In this document: positions 26,648 through 34,430 of the stretch, piece by piece
How the letters are laid out: each line of letters begins with the position of its first letter
How positions within the stretch are numbered: position 1 is the first letter of the stretch
DNA from: Variovorax sp. N23
GTDB taxonomy: Bacteria > Pseudomonadota > Gammaproteobacteria > Burkholderiales > Burkholderiaceae_C
DNA length: 64,000 nt
Reading direction: 5' to 3'
NCBI RefSeq assembly: GCF_025486315.1
Contig: NZ_JAOOPY010000018.1
Location: 1-64,000 of the forward strand
Program-made: the position numbers and the translations under genes
Notes under the pieces: model-generated
Database searches by the model: none
Told to the model about the DNA's origin: nothing
Seen by the model: only the letters and a program-made list of their open reading frames with translations

Positions 26648-27328
26648 ATGGTGCAAGTCCCCCGGCGTACTGCCTTCGCCGATTCGGCGCTGGTTCGCCT
26701 GCTCGCGCGCTGGAACGAGGCCGAGGTGCGCCCCCCTACGGCCTCGACGGCCGAACGCCTGAGCCAGTGGCTGGCGTGGACCGACGCGATCGCCCTGTCG
26801 ACGGTGCTGAACGCGCCGGCTGCACGCGCCAAGGCCGCCGGCACGCCCGACGACGAGTGCGCCCGGGTGCGCGACGGCCTGGCCCGGACGATCCGCGAGG
26901 ACAGCCTCTATGCGAGCGTGGACGAGACCGCCGTGGGAACGATCGACTTCGCGCCCTACCGCCTGCGCTATCTGGCGCGGCAGCAGGCGATGGAGGCCGG
27001 CGTCGGCCCGCTGCGCGCCAAGCTCCGTGGCGCACTGGCGGCGCGCTCCGCGGAGATGGCCAAGCTCGCCACGGTCGACGCCGTGATGGAGCAGGCGCTG
27101 GAAGCGCGCGAGCACAGCCTGCTGGCGACCGTGCCCGCGCTGCTCGAGAAGCGCTTCAAGCGCCTGCGCCAGGCAGCAACGCCAGCGCCAGACGCATCGG
27201 AGACCGACGCCGCGCCGCTGGCCTGGCTGCCGGTCTTTCACCAGGACATCCGCGATCTGCTGCTCGCGGAACTGGACTTTCGATTTCAACCGGTCGACGG
27301 GCTGCTCGAAGCCCTGCGATCGCACTAG
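26648..27328 (+). CDS. DUF3348 family protein, first gene of the motor-like operon
   Basis: A 226-residue cytoplasmic protein of unknown function, recognised as DUF3348. No signal peptide or membrane span is seen. It is rich in charged helices, with ALEAREHSLLATVPALLEKRFKRLRQ suggesting an amphipathic or coiled-coil region around 135-165, and the conserved-looking WLPVFHQDIRDLLLAELDFRFQPVDGL near the C-terminus. It is followed within 6 bp by the MotA-like gene and then by an OmpA-like and a DUF2894 gene. I recall this four-gene order from other Burkholderiales. A regulator or adaptor of the membrane complex is a guess; nothing in the protein indicates catalysis. Confidence 0.78.
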   Translation: MVQVPRRTAFADSALVRLLARWNEAEVRPPTASTAERLSQWLAWTDAIALSTVLNAPAARAKAAGTPDDECARVRDGLARTIREDSLYASVDETAVGTIDFAPYRLRYLARQQAMEAGVGPLRAKLRGALAARSAEMAKLATVDAVMEQALEAREHSLLATVPALLEKRFKRLRQAATPAPDASETDAAPLAWLPVFHQDIRDLLLAELDFRFQPVDGLLEALRSH

Positions 27329-27334
27329 GTGTTC

Positions 27335-29422
27335 ATGAACAGATTCCTTCAGCCCCTCGTCTTCGCCGCCGGCCTCGCGGCCATCTGCTGGGTCGGCGTC
27401 GGCTACATCGGCCACCATCCGCTGGCGCTGGCCGTCACGCTGCTGATCGCCGCCTTCTACGGCGTCGGCGCGCTCGAATTGCGCCGCTACCACCGCGCCA
27501 CCCTCGGCCTGAACGACGCGCTGCTGGGCCTGAACGAAGCACCCGAGCGCCTCGGCCCATGGCTCGACCGGCTCGACGCCTCGCTGCAGAACGCGGTGCG
27601 CCTGCGCATCGAGGGCGAACGTGTCGGCCTGCCCGGCCCGTCGCTCACGCCCTATCTGGCCGGCCTGCTGGTGTTGCTGGGCATGCTCGGCACCTTCCTG
27701 GGCATGGTGGTCACGCTCAACGGCACCGGCGCCGCGCTGCAGGGCGCGACCGACCTGCCCTCGATCCGCGATTCGCTCGCCGCGCCTGTCAAGGGCCTGG
27801 GCCTGGCTTTCGGCACCTCGGTGGCCGGCGTGGCCGCCTCGGCGATGCTCGGCCTGCTGTCGGCCCTGTGCCGCCGCGCACGCCTGCAGGCGGGGCAGTT
27901 GCTCGACACGCGCATCGCGACCACGCTGCGCCCCTTCTCGCTGGCGCACCAGCGCGAAGCCTCGTTCCAGCTGCTCGAACGCCAAGCCCAGGGCATGCCC
28001 GAACTGGTGGCGCAACTGAGCGCCATGACCGCCGCGATGGAACGCCAGAGCGAAGCGCTGAGCGAACGGCTGCTCGCCGGGCAGGACCGCTTCCACACCG
28101 AAGCCGGCGGCGCCTACGCCGGCCTGGCCGCCTCGGTCGACCGCGCGCTGAAAGACAGCCTGGTCGAAAGCGCCCGCCTGGCCGGCGCCACCATCCGCCC
28201 GGTGGTCGAGGAAGCGATGGCCGGCATCGCGCGCGAGACCACCGCGCTGCACGGCGCCGTGGCGCAGACGGTGCAGCAGCAGCTCGACGGCGTGTCGGCC
28301 TGTTTCGACGCGGCCACCGGCGAGGTGACCGGCACCTGGCAGGCGGCACTGACCGATCACCGCCAGACCAACGCGGCGATGGCCGCCGACCTGCGCCGGA
28401 CGCTCGATGGCTTCAGCGAGGCTTTTGCTGAACGCGCGGCCGCGCTGGTCGACGGCGTCTCGATGCGCCTCGACGACACCGTCGGCACTGTGTCGACCCA
28501 TTGGAGCGGCGCGCTCGCGCAGCACGAGCGCACCAGCGCGCAGCTGGCCGCCGACACGCAGCAGGCGCTGACGCGCGCCGCCGACAGCTTCGTGCAGCAG
28601 GCGGCCGGCCTGCTGCAAAGCGTCGACCAGGCGCATGCCGGACTGCAGACCGAGATCGCCTCGCGCGACGCACAGCGGCTGGCCGCGTGGACCCAGGCGC
28701 TGGAGGCCATGGCTGCCGCGCTGCGCCAGGAATGGCAGCAGGCCGGCGAACACACGGTGCGCGAACAACGGCAGCTCGGCGAGACGCTGACGCTGGCGGT
28801 GCGCGAGATGTCCGAGCGCACCGAGGCCCAGGCCACGCACACCATCACGGAAGTTACCGGCCTGCTGCAGGCTGCATCCGAAGCGCCACGCGCCGCCGCC
28901 GAAGTGGTGGCCGAGCTGCGCACCCGCCTGTCGGACAGCATGGCGCGCGACAACACGATGCTGGAGGAGCGCGCCCGCATCCTCGACACGCTGGGCACCC
29001 TGCTCGACGCGGTCAACCACGCGTCCACCGAACAGCGCGCCGCCATCGACACGCTGGTCGCGTCGTCGGCCGACCTGCTGGAACGCGTCGGCAGCCGCTT
29101 CACCGACCAGATCGGCGAACAGGCCGACAAGCTCGCCACCGTGGGCGCGCAGATCACCGGCAGCGCGGTCGAAGTGGCCAGCCTGGGCGAGGCCTTTGGC
29201 TTCGCCGTGGAGCGCTTCGGCGCGTCGAACGACAAGCTGGTGGCGCACCTGCAGCGCATCGAAGGCGCGCTGGGCAAGTCCATCACACGCAGCGACGAGC
29301 AGCTGGCCTACTACGTGGCGCAGGCGCGCGAGGTGATCGACCTGAGCATCATGTCGCAGAAGCAGATCGTCGAAGACCTGCAGCAGATCGCCGCACGGCA
29401 GACGGCGGGCAGCGACGCATGA
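27335..29422 (+). CDS. DUF802 protein with MotA/ExbB/ZorA-like membrane core and long coiled tail
   Basis: A 695-residue protein. The first about 180 residues contain four predicted membrane spans (about 6-26, 29-47, 106-127, 154-177). The last two match the MotA/TolQ/ExbB proton-channel pair: LLVLLGMLGTFLGM with T120 and GLGLAFGTSVAGVAASA with T161, threonines in the positions that line the ExbB/TolQ pore. The remaining about 510 residues are helical, Ala/Gln/Glu-rich, with a repeat marked by W335, W390 and W452 (55 and 62 residues apart), which fits DUF802 being a repeated unit. This layout, channel core plus long cytoplasmic tail, is that of ZorA. An in-frame GTG at 27329 is an alternative start. 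It overlaps the next gene by ATGA. Confidence 0.82.
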   Translation: MNRFLQPLVFAAGLAAICWVGVGYIGHHPLALAVTLLIAAFYGVGALELRRYHRATLGLNDALLGLNEAPERLGPWLDRLDASLQNAVRLRIEGERVGLPGPSLTPYLAGLLVLLGMLGTFLGMVVTLNGTGAALQGATDLPSIRDSLAAPVKGLGLAFGTSVAGVAASAMLGLLSALCRRARLQAGQLLDTRIATTLRPFSLAHQREASFQLLERQAQGMPELVAQLSAMTAAMERQSEALSERLLAGQDRFHTEAGGAYAGLAASVDRALKDSLVESARLAGATIRPVVEEAMAGIARETTALHGAVAQTVQQQLDGVSACFDAATGEVTGTWQAALTDHRQTNAAMAADLRRTLDGFSEAFAERAAALVDGVSMRLDDTVGTVSTHWSGALAQHERTSAQLAADTQQALTRAADSFVQQAAGLLQSVDQAHAGLQTEIASRDAQRLAAWTQALEAMAAALRQEWQQAGEHTVREQRQLGETLTLAVREMSERTEAQATHTITEVTGLLQAASEAPRAAAEVVAELRTRLSDSMARDNTMLEERARILDTLGTLLDAVNHASTEQRAAIDTLVASSADLLERVGSRFTDQIGEQADKLATVGAQITGSAVEVASLGEAFGFAVERFGASNDKLVAHLQRIEGALGKSITRSDEQLAYYVAQAREVIDLSIMSQKQIVEDLQQIAARQTAGSDA

Positions 29423-30084
29423 TGCGCGACGACATCGACGAGGCCGACGGCGCGAGCGTGGCGCAGACGGTGCCCGTCTGGGCCGTCTTCGGCGACCTGA
29501 TGGCCGGGATGGTCGGCGCCTTCGTGCTGATCCTCGTCTATGCCATCGGCATGCAGCTCGACCTGGCCAGCAAGCTCGAAGCCGAGGTGCAGCAGCGGCA
29601 GGTCGAGGCGAAGCGGCGCCAGGCGCTGGAAGAAGCCCTGGCCGGCCCGCTCGCGGCCGGCCGCGTGACCATCGCCAACGGGCGCATCGGCATCAGCGGC
29701 AGCGTGCTGTTCGCCTTCAACTCCGCCGACCTGCAGCCCGAAGGCCGTCAGGTGCTCAAGAGCCTCGCTGCCCCGCTGGCCCGCTACCTGCGGGAACGCA
29801 ATGAGATCCTGATGGTGAGCGGCTTCACCGACGACCGGCAGATGCGCGGCAACGCCCGCCTCTTCGCCGACAACTGGGAGCTGTCGGCGCAGCGCGCCTT
29901 GACAGTGACCCGCGCGCTGATCGAGGAAGGCATGCCCGCCTCATCGGTGTTCGCCGCGGCCTTCGGCTCGGAGCAGGCGGTGGCGTCGAACGCCGATGCC
30001 GAAGGGCGCGCGAAGAACCGCCGGGTCGAGATGGCGCCGACGCCGAAGCCGTCGAACGACATCGTCGCGAAGCCCCGTGGCTGA
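29419..30084 (+). CDS. MotB/ZorB-like protein: single membrane span plus OmpA peptidoglycan-binding domain
   Basis: A 221-residue protein with a short N-terminal tail, one membrane span (about 21-43) and a C-terminal OmpA-like domain (about 95-205). In the span, D26 (VFGDLMAGMVGAF) sits where MotB has the essential proton-binding Asp. The OmpA domain shows FNSADLQPEG, SGFTDD, NWELSAQRA (152-160) and GRAKNRRVEM, including the Asp and Arg that normally hold diaminopimelate of the wall. The start overlaps the DUF802 stop by 4 bp. Together the two proteins make a plausible ion-driven stator anchored to peptidoglycan. No flagellar or Tol genes are nearby, so a dedicated partner complex is likely. 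Confidence 0.87.
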   Translation: MMRDDIDEADGASVAQTVPVWAVFGDLMAGMVGAFVLILVYAIGMQLDLASKLEAEVQQRQVEAKRRQALEEALAGPLAAGRVTIANGRIGISGSVLFAFNSADLQPEGRQVLKSLAAPLARYLRERNEILMVSGFTDDRQMRGNARLFADNWELSAQRALTVTRALIEEGMPASSVFAAAFGSEQAVASNADAEGRAKNRRVEMAPTPKPSNDIVAKPRG

Positions 30085-30685
30085 CAGCGCGTCCACGGTC
30101 ACCGAAACGATCGACGCCTGGCGCGCGCGCGGCGCGGATCGGCTCGACCCGGTGCGCTTGCGTTTCATCGAAGCGCTGGCGCAGCGTGCGACGGCGCACG
30201 AGGGCGAGGCGCGACGCCTGCTCGACGAGCGGCTGACGCATCTGCTGGCCGTGTACGAGGCTGATCTGGCGAAGACCGCCGAGGCGAAGAAAAAGACGCC
30301 GCCTGCGACGCCCGCGGCGAGCGGGCTGGCGGAACTGCTGGCGCACGTCGCCGAACGGACGGGCGCCGCCGAAGGCAACGCACCGTCAGGCGCCTCGGAC
30401 CTCAAGTCGCTGCGCTACTTCCGCAGCACCTGGTCGCGCCTGAGCGCCGACCGCCGACTGAACCAGTCGCAGGCCAAGGTGCCGGAGAACGCCGGGCCGC
30501 TCAACTCGCAGCACCTGGTGCACCGCGCGATCACGCTGATGCGCGACGCGTCACCCGACTACCTCAACCGCCTGATGTCGTACATCGACACGCTGTCGTG
30601 GATCGAGCAGGCGAATGCGAGCGCACCGCCGCCCGCAGCGGCCCGGCCCGAGGGCCGCAAGACCGCGCGCAGCAAGGGCGCCTGA
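30077..30685 (+). CDS. DUF2894 family protein, last gene of the motor-like operon
   Basis: A 202-residue cytoplasmic protein of unknown function, recognised as DUF2894. It starts with GTG and overlaps the OmpA-like gene by 8 bp, so it is translationally coupled; no in-frame ATG occurs nearby. The N-terminal half is charged and helical, a low-complexity Lys/Ala/Pro stretch follows (AEAKKKTPPATPAASG), then a more ordered part with SLRYFRSTWSRLSADRRLNQ and a basic C-terminal tail (GRKTARSKG). The tail could bind nucleic acid or membrane. It is the best candidate for a part specific to this motor system, but its role is unknown. Confidence 0.78.
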   Translation: MADSASTVTETIDAWRARGADRLDPVRLRFIEALAQRATAHEGEARRLLDERLTHLLAVYEADLAKTAEAKKKTPPATPAASGLAELLAHVAERTGAAEGNAPSGASDLKSLRYFRSTWSRLSADRRLNQSQAKVPENAGPLNSQHLVHRAITLMRDASPDYLNRLMSYIDTLSWIEQANASAPPPAAARPEGRKTARSKGA

Positions 30686-30707
30686 GCGCGCGTCGCGGCG
30701 CGCTCAG
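30682..30707. terminator. Perfect 10-bp hairpin across two convergent stop codons
   Basis: CTGAGCGCGC (30682-30691) and GCGCGCTCAG (30698-30707) form a perfect GC-rich stem with a 6-nt loop. The stem contains the TGA of the DUF2894 gene on one side and the TGA of the thiolase gene on the other. It is symmetrical, so it could end transcription from both directions, but it lacks a T-tract on either strand. Confidence 0.5.
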
Positions 30708-31888
30708 ACCCGCTCGAAGATCGCGGCGATGCCCTGCCCGCCGCCGATGCACATCGTCACCAGCGCGTAGCGCCCACCCGTGCGGTGCAGTTCGGCGATC
30801 GCCTTCGTCGTGATGATCGCGCCGGTCGCACCCACCGGGTGGCCCAGCGAAATGCCCGAGCCGTTGGGGTTCACCTTGGCCGGGTCGAAGCCCAGTTCCT
30901 GGATCACCGCGCAGGCCTGCGCCGCGAAGGCCTCGTTCGACTCGATCACGTCGAGGTCGCCCACCTTGAGCCCGGTGCGCTCCAGCACCTTGCGCGTGGC
31001 CGGCACCGGGCCGATGCCCATGTACGCCGGCTCGACGCCCGCGTGCGCATAGCCCACCAGGCGTGCCATCGGCTTGAGGCCCAGCGCCTTCACGCGGTCG
31101 CCGTTCGCCAGCACCACGGCGCCGGCGCCGTCGTTGATGCCCGAGGCGTTGCCGGCGGTGACCAGGCCGTCCTTCTTGAAGGCCGGCTTCATCTTCGACA
31201 GCGATTCGACCGTGGTGTCGGCGCGCACGTGTTCGTCGGTGTCGAACAGCACGATGCCCTTGCGCGTCTTCACCTCGACCGCAACGATCTGTTCCTTGAA
31301 GCGGCCGGCCGCGATGGCGGCGGCGGCACGCTGCTGGCTCACGACAGCGAGTTCATCCTGCATCTCGCGCGAGATCTTGTAGCGCGCCGCCACGTTCTCG
31401 GCGGTGATGCCCATGTGCATCTTCTCCCACGGGTCGTGCAGGATGCCGAGCATGTAGTCGACCAGCACCGCGTCGCCCATGCGCATGCCGTAGCGCGCCG
31501 AGGTGTCGAAGTAGGGGCCGCGGCTCATCGATTCGGAGCCGCCGCCGATGGCGATGTCGCAGTCGCCCAGCGCGATGGCCTGCGCCGCCGACACGATGGC
31601 CTGCAGGCCGGAGCCGCACAGGCGGTTGACGTTGAAGGCCGGCGTCTCGATCGGGCAGCCCGCGTCGATGGCGGCCACACGGCTGAGGTAGGCGTCCTTC
31701 ACGTCGGTGGGGATCACGTTGCCCATCACCACATGGCCGACGGCGTCGGGCGCGACGCCGCTGCGCGCGAGGGCGGCCTTGACCGCGGTGGTGGCCAGTT
31801 GGGTGTTGGGCACGTCCTTCAGCGCGCCGCCGAAAGTGCCGATGGCGGTGCGGGCGGTGCCAACGACGAAGATGTCCTGGATGCTCAT
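30704..31888 (-). CDS. Acetyl-CoA acetyltransferase / beta-ketothiolase (BktB-like)
   Basis: A 394-residue thiolase that cleaves or forms beta-ketoacyl-CoA. The acyl-accepting Cys is C91 (VNRLCGSGLQA), the catalytic His is in LGHPVGATGA and the second Cys in MCIGGGQG. The sequence is close to my recollection of the Cupriavidus BktB type, which accepts C4-C6 chains. It is the last gene of the TetR-crotonase-thiolase operon and lies 32 bp after the crotonase gene. With that enzyme and the CoA ligase of the divergent operon it suggests beta-oxidation of an imported acid. Confidence 0.92.
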   Translation of the reverse strand: MSIQDIFVVGTARTAIGTFGGALKDVPNTQLATTAVKAALARSGVAPDAVGHVVMGNVIPTDVKDAYLSRVAAIDAGCPIETPAFNVNRLCGSGLQAIVSAAQAIALGDCDIAIGGGSESMSRGPYFDTSARYGMRMGDAVLVDYMLGILHDPWEKMHMGITAENVAARYKISREMQDELAVVSQQRAAAAIAAGRFKEQIVAVEVKTRKGIVLFDTDEHVRADTTVESLSKMKPAFKKDGLVTAGNASGINDGAGAVVLANGDRVKALGLKPMARLVGYAHAGVEPAYMGIGPVPATRKVLERTGLKVGDLDVIESNEAFAAQACAVIQELGFDPAKVNPNGSGISLGHPVGATGAIITTKAIAELHRTGGRYALVTMCIGGGQGIAAIFERV

Positions 31889-31920
31889 GGTTCTCTCCTC
31901 AAAGTGGAAAACGGGAAGGC

Positions 31921-32706
31921 CTAACGGCCGGTGAAGGCGGGCGTCTTCTTCGCGAAGAAGGCGTCGATGCCAAGGCGGAAATCATCGGTCACGGCGCACG
32001 CGCGGAAGGCCGCCGATTCGGCGTCGAGCTGGCCGGGCAGATCGCGCTCGAACGACGTGCGCATCAGCCGGCGCAACCGGCCGAGCGCCACCGTCGGCCC
32101 CTGGGCGAGGCGCTGCGCGAAAGCCATCGACTCGCGCTCGAGCTCGGCGGCCGGCAGCACGCGGTTGACCAGGCCCATGCGCTCGGCGGTGGCGGCATCG
32201 AACATCTCGCCCAGCATCGCGATTTCGAGCGCGCGGCGCAAGCCCACCAGCCGCGGCAGCGCCCACGAGGCGCCGACGTCGCAGCTGGTGCCGATGTTCA
32301 CGTAGGCCAGGTTGAAGCGCGTGCCCTCGGCCGCCAGCACGAAGTCGGCCTGCAGCATCAGGCTGAGGCCGGCGCCGGCCGCCACGCCGTGCACCTGCGC
32401 GACGAGCGGCGCGTCCATGCCGGCGAGCACCGTCAGCGCCTCGTGCAGCGGACCGATCAGGTCGGCCGCGCCCTGCAGCGGGTCGGCCTGCAACACGGCC
32501 AGGTCGCCGCCGGCCATGAAGCCCTTGCCGGCGCCGCTGAGCAGCACGGCGCGCACGCTCTTATCCGCGGCGAGTTCGCGCGCAGTGGCCAGGAAGGCCC
32601 TCGCCATCGGTACATCGATGGCGTTCAGCGCACCGGGCCGGTTGAAGCGCAGCGTGGCGACGTCGCCATCGCGGCCGACGAGGAGCGAGGGCTCGGAGGG
32701 GGTCAT
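31921..32706 (-). CDS. Crotonase-family protein (enoyl-CoA hydratase/isomerase)
   Basis: A 261-residue crotonase-fold enzyme. The oxyanion-hole segments are present (GKGFMAGGDLAVL and VHGVAAGAGLSLML). The position of the first catalytic Glu of enoyl-CoA hydratase (rat Glu144) is Tyr135 here (FNLAYVNIGT), whereas the second (Glu164) is kept as E161 (RRALEIAMLG). One remaining Glu is typical of enoyl-CoA isomerases and some other crotonases, so hydratase activity should not be assumed. The start overlaps the TetR stop by 4 bp (ATGA). It acts in the cytoplasm on acyl-CoA thioesters. Confidence 0.85.
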   Translation of the reverse strand: MTPSEPSLLVGRDGDVATLRFNRPGALNAIDVPMARAFLATARELAADKSVRAVLLSGAGKGFMAGGDLAVLQADPLQGAADLIGPLHEALTVLAGMDAPLVAQVHGVAAGAGLSLMLQADFVLAAEGTRFNLAYVNIGTSCDVGASWALPRLVGLRRALEIAMLGEMFDAATAERMGLVNRVLPAAELERESMAFAQRLAQGPTVALGRLRRLMRTSFERDLPGQLDAESAAFRACAVTDDFRLGIDAFFAKKTPAFTGR

Positions 32707-33413
32707 GCTTTTCCTTTCTTGCGAGGCGCCTTGGTCACCTTGGCCGAGGCGGCCTTCTTCCTGCGCGTCGCCACGGGACGCTGCAGCACGCCGTTGAGCA
32801 GCAGGTCGATGCCCTGGTCGGCGATCTCTTCGGGCGAAAGATGGCCGTCGCTGCGGTACCAGCGGCCGACCCAGCTCAGCGCGCCGGCGAGCATGAAGGC
32901 CGCCATCTTCGGGTCGCACGGCGCGAGCGAACCTTCGGCCACGCCGTCGGCGATGAGGCGGCGGAACTGCAGGTCGATGCCGGCCTTGAGCCGGCGCAGC
33001 TCGGTCTTCAGCGGCTCGGGCAGCGGGTCCTCCCCGATGCGGATCACGCACATGCCGAAGTCCTGCGTGACCACACCGGTGTAGATGCGCATGCAGGCCT
33101 TGAGCTGCTCGATGGCGCTGCCGCCGGCGGCGCGAACCGCCTCGATGCCGTCGTGCATCAGGTCGAGCGCGGTGCGCACGCATTCGAGCAGGATCTGGTC
33201 CTTGCTCTCGACGTAGTAGTAGAGCGTGGGCTTGCTCACGTTGAGCCGCTCGGCGATGTCGTCGAGCGAGGTGGCGTGGAAGCCGCGTTCGTTGAAGAGC
33301 TGCGCCGCGGTCTGCAGCACCGCGTTGCGCTTGACCTCGCGCTGCTGCGCGCGGGTGCTGGCCGGCTCCCACGGCGATGCGGGGGCGGCGGTGCGAAGGG
33401 CGGAAGTGGCCAT
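32703..33413 (-). CDS. TetR-family transcriptional regulator of acyl-CoA metabolism (inferred)
   Basis: A 236-residue TetR protein. The DNA-binding segment contains TSLDDIAERLNVSKPTLYYYVESKDQIL. The C-terminus is long and lysine-rich (RRKKAASAKVTKAPRKKGKA), resembling histone-like tails and unusual for the family. The start at 33413 (MATSALRT) is chosen because upstream extension enters the divergent control region. It is the first gene of an operon with a crotonase and a thiolase and is divergent from a liv-type operon with an acyl-CoA ligase, so it probably represses both, released by an acyl-CoA. A weak dyad, GTAGGAATTCTAC (33482-33494), lies in the shared 156-bp control region. Confidence 0.86.
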   Translation of the reverse strand: MATSALRTAAPASPWEPASTRAQQREVKRNAVLQTAAQLFNERGFHATSLDDIAERLNVSKPTLYYYVESKDQILLECVRTALDLMHDGIEAVRAAGGSAIEQLKACMRIYTGVVTQDFGMCVIRIGEDPLPEPLKTELRRLKAGIDLQFRRLIADGVAEGSLAPCDPKMAAFMLAGALSWVGRWYRSDGHLSPEEIADQGIDLLLNGVLQRPVATRRKKAASAKVTKAPRKKGKA

Positions 33414-33569
33414 GGCGAGCAAGGTGGGCACGGGAAAGTCCGGATGCCGCGGCCTGCGGCGAACGGTGACATTACCGGCGAGTAGGAATTCTACGGACAA
33501 GTAGATTTTCCTGCTGGTCACGCAAACCCTAGCCCTCTTTCACGCACGCAAGCGCCAAGCTCCGCCACC

Positions 33570-34430
33570 ATGTCCGCACCGTCCGCCGGCCCCGCCCCCA
33601 CCTCTGCATCGCCGGTGCTGCAGGTCGAGGCGTTGACGCTGGCCTTCGGCGGCGTGAAGGCGCTCACCGGCGTGGGCTTCGGCGTGCAGCCTGGGTCCAT
33701 CACCGCGGTGATCGGCCCCAACGGCGCGGGCAAGACCTCTCTCTTCAACACCATCTCCGGCTTCTACCGCCCTGCCGCCGGTCGCGTGGTGTTCGAGGGC
33801 GGCGACATCACCCGCATGCCGCCGCCGCAACGCGCCAGGCTGGGCCTGGCGCGCAGCTTCCAGAACATCGCGCTTTTCCGCGGCATGACGGTGCTCGACA
33901 ACATCAAGCTGGGCCGCCATGCGCACCTGAAGACCAACGTCTTCGATGCCCTGCTGTACGTCGGCCGCGCGCGCCGCGAAGAGGCCGAATTGCGCCGAGA
34001 CGTGGAGGAACGCATCATCGACTTCCTCGAGATCGACCACATCCGCCACGCCCCGGTCGCCGCCCTGCCCTACGGGCTGCAGAAGCGCGTCGAGATGGCG
34101 CGCGCGCTCGCCATGCAGCCCAAGGTGCTGATGCTCGACGAGCCGGTCGCGGGCATGAACCGCGAAGAGACCGAGGACATGGCGCGCTTCATCCTCGACG
34201 TGCGCGACGAATGGGGCGTGACGGTGCTGATGGTCGAGCACGACATGGGCATGGTGATGGACCTGTCGGACCATGTCGTGGTGCTGAACTTCGGCCAGGT
34301 CATCGCGCAGGGCGCGCCGACGCAGGTGCAGGCCGACCCCGAGGTCATCCGTGCCTATCTCGGCGCCGGTGACGTGGGCGACCTGCGCCGCAAGCTGCGC
34401 GGTGACCCCGTGGCGAGCGAGGCCGCATGA
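33570..34430 (+). CDS. LivG-like ABC transporter ATPase (second liv operon)
   Basis: A 286-residue ATPase opening a six-gene uptake/activation operon. Visible are Walker A GPNGAGKTS, the Q-loop region ARSFQNIALFRGM, an atypical signature region (ALPYGLQKRVEMARAL) and Walker B VLMLDEPVAGMN, followed by EHDMGMVMD with the switch His. LPYGLQKR in place of a strict LSGGQ is common in LivG proteins. It overlaps the permease gene by 4 bp. The ligand may be an aromatic or fatty acid, judging from the ligase at the end of the operon. Confidence 0.9.
   Translation: MSAPSAGPAPTSASPVLQVEALTLAFGGVKALTGVGFGVQPGSITAVIGPNGAGKTSLFNTISGFYRPAAGRVVFEGGDITRMPPPQRARLGLARSFQNIALFRGMTVLDNIKLGRHAHLKTNVFDALLYVGRARREEAELRRDVEERIIDFLEIDHIRHAPVAALPYGLQKRVEMARALAMQPKVLMLDEPVAGMNREETEDMARFILDVRDEWGVTVLMVEHDMGMVMDLSDHVVVLNFGQVIAQGAPTQVQADPEVIRAYLGAGDVGDLRRKLRGDPVASEAA

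Noticed and set aside
26120-29248. A 1042-codon minus-strand open frame opposite the DUF802 gene
   Set aside because: It is a GC-rich shadow of the DUF802 and DUF3348 genes. Only its last 137 codons (arfB) have recognisable protein features and a separate start.
26648-30685. Interpretation as flagellar MotAB or Tol-Pal genes
   Set aside because: No flagellar, tolA/tolB/pal or exb genes are nearby. The DUF802 tail and the DUF3348/DUF2894 partners do not occur in those systems.
26648-30685. Direct assignment as a Zorya defence system
   Set aside because: No ZorC, ZorD or ZorE gene is present, and the neighbours are housekeeping genes. The likeness is limited to the motor core.
33482-33494. 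GTAGGAATTCTAC as the TetR operator between the divergent operons
   Set aside because: The dyad is imperfect and single-copy; it is mentioned only as a weak possibility in the gene entry.
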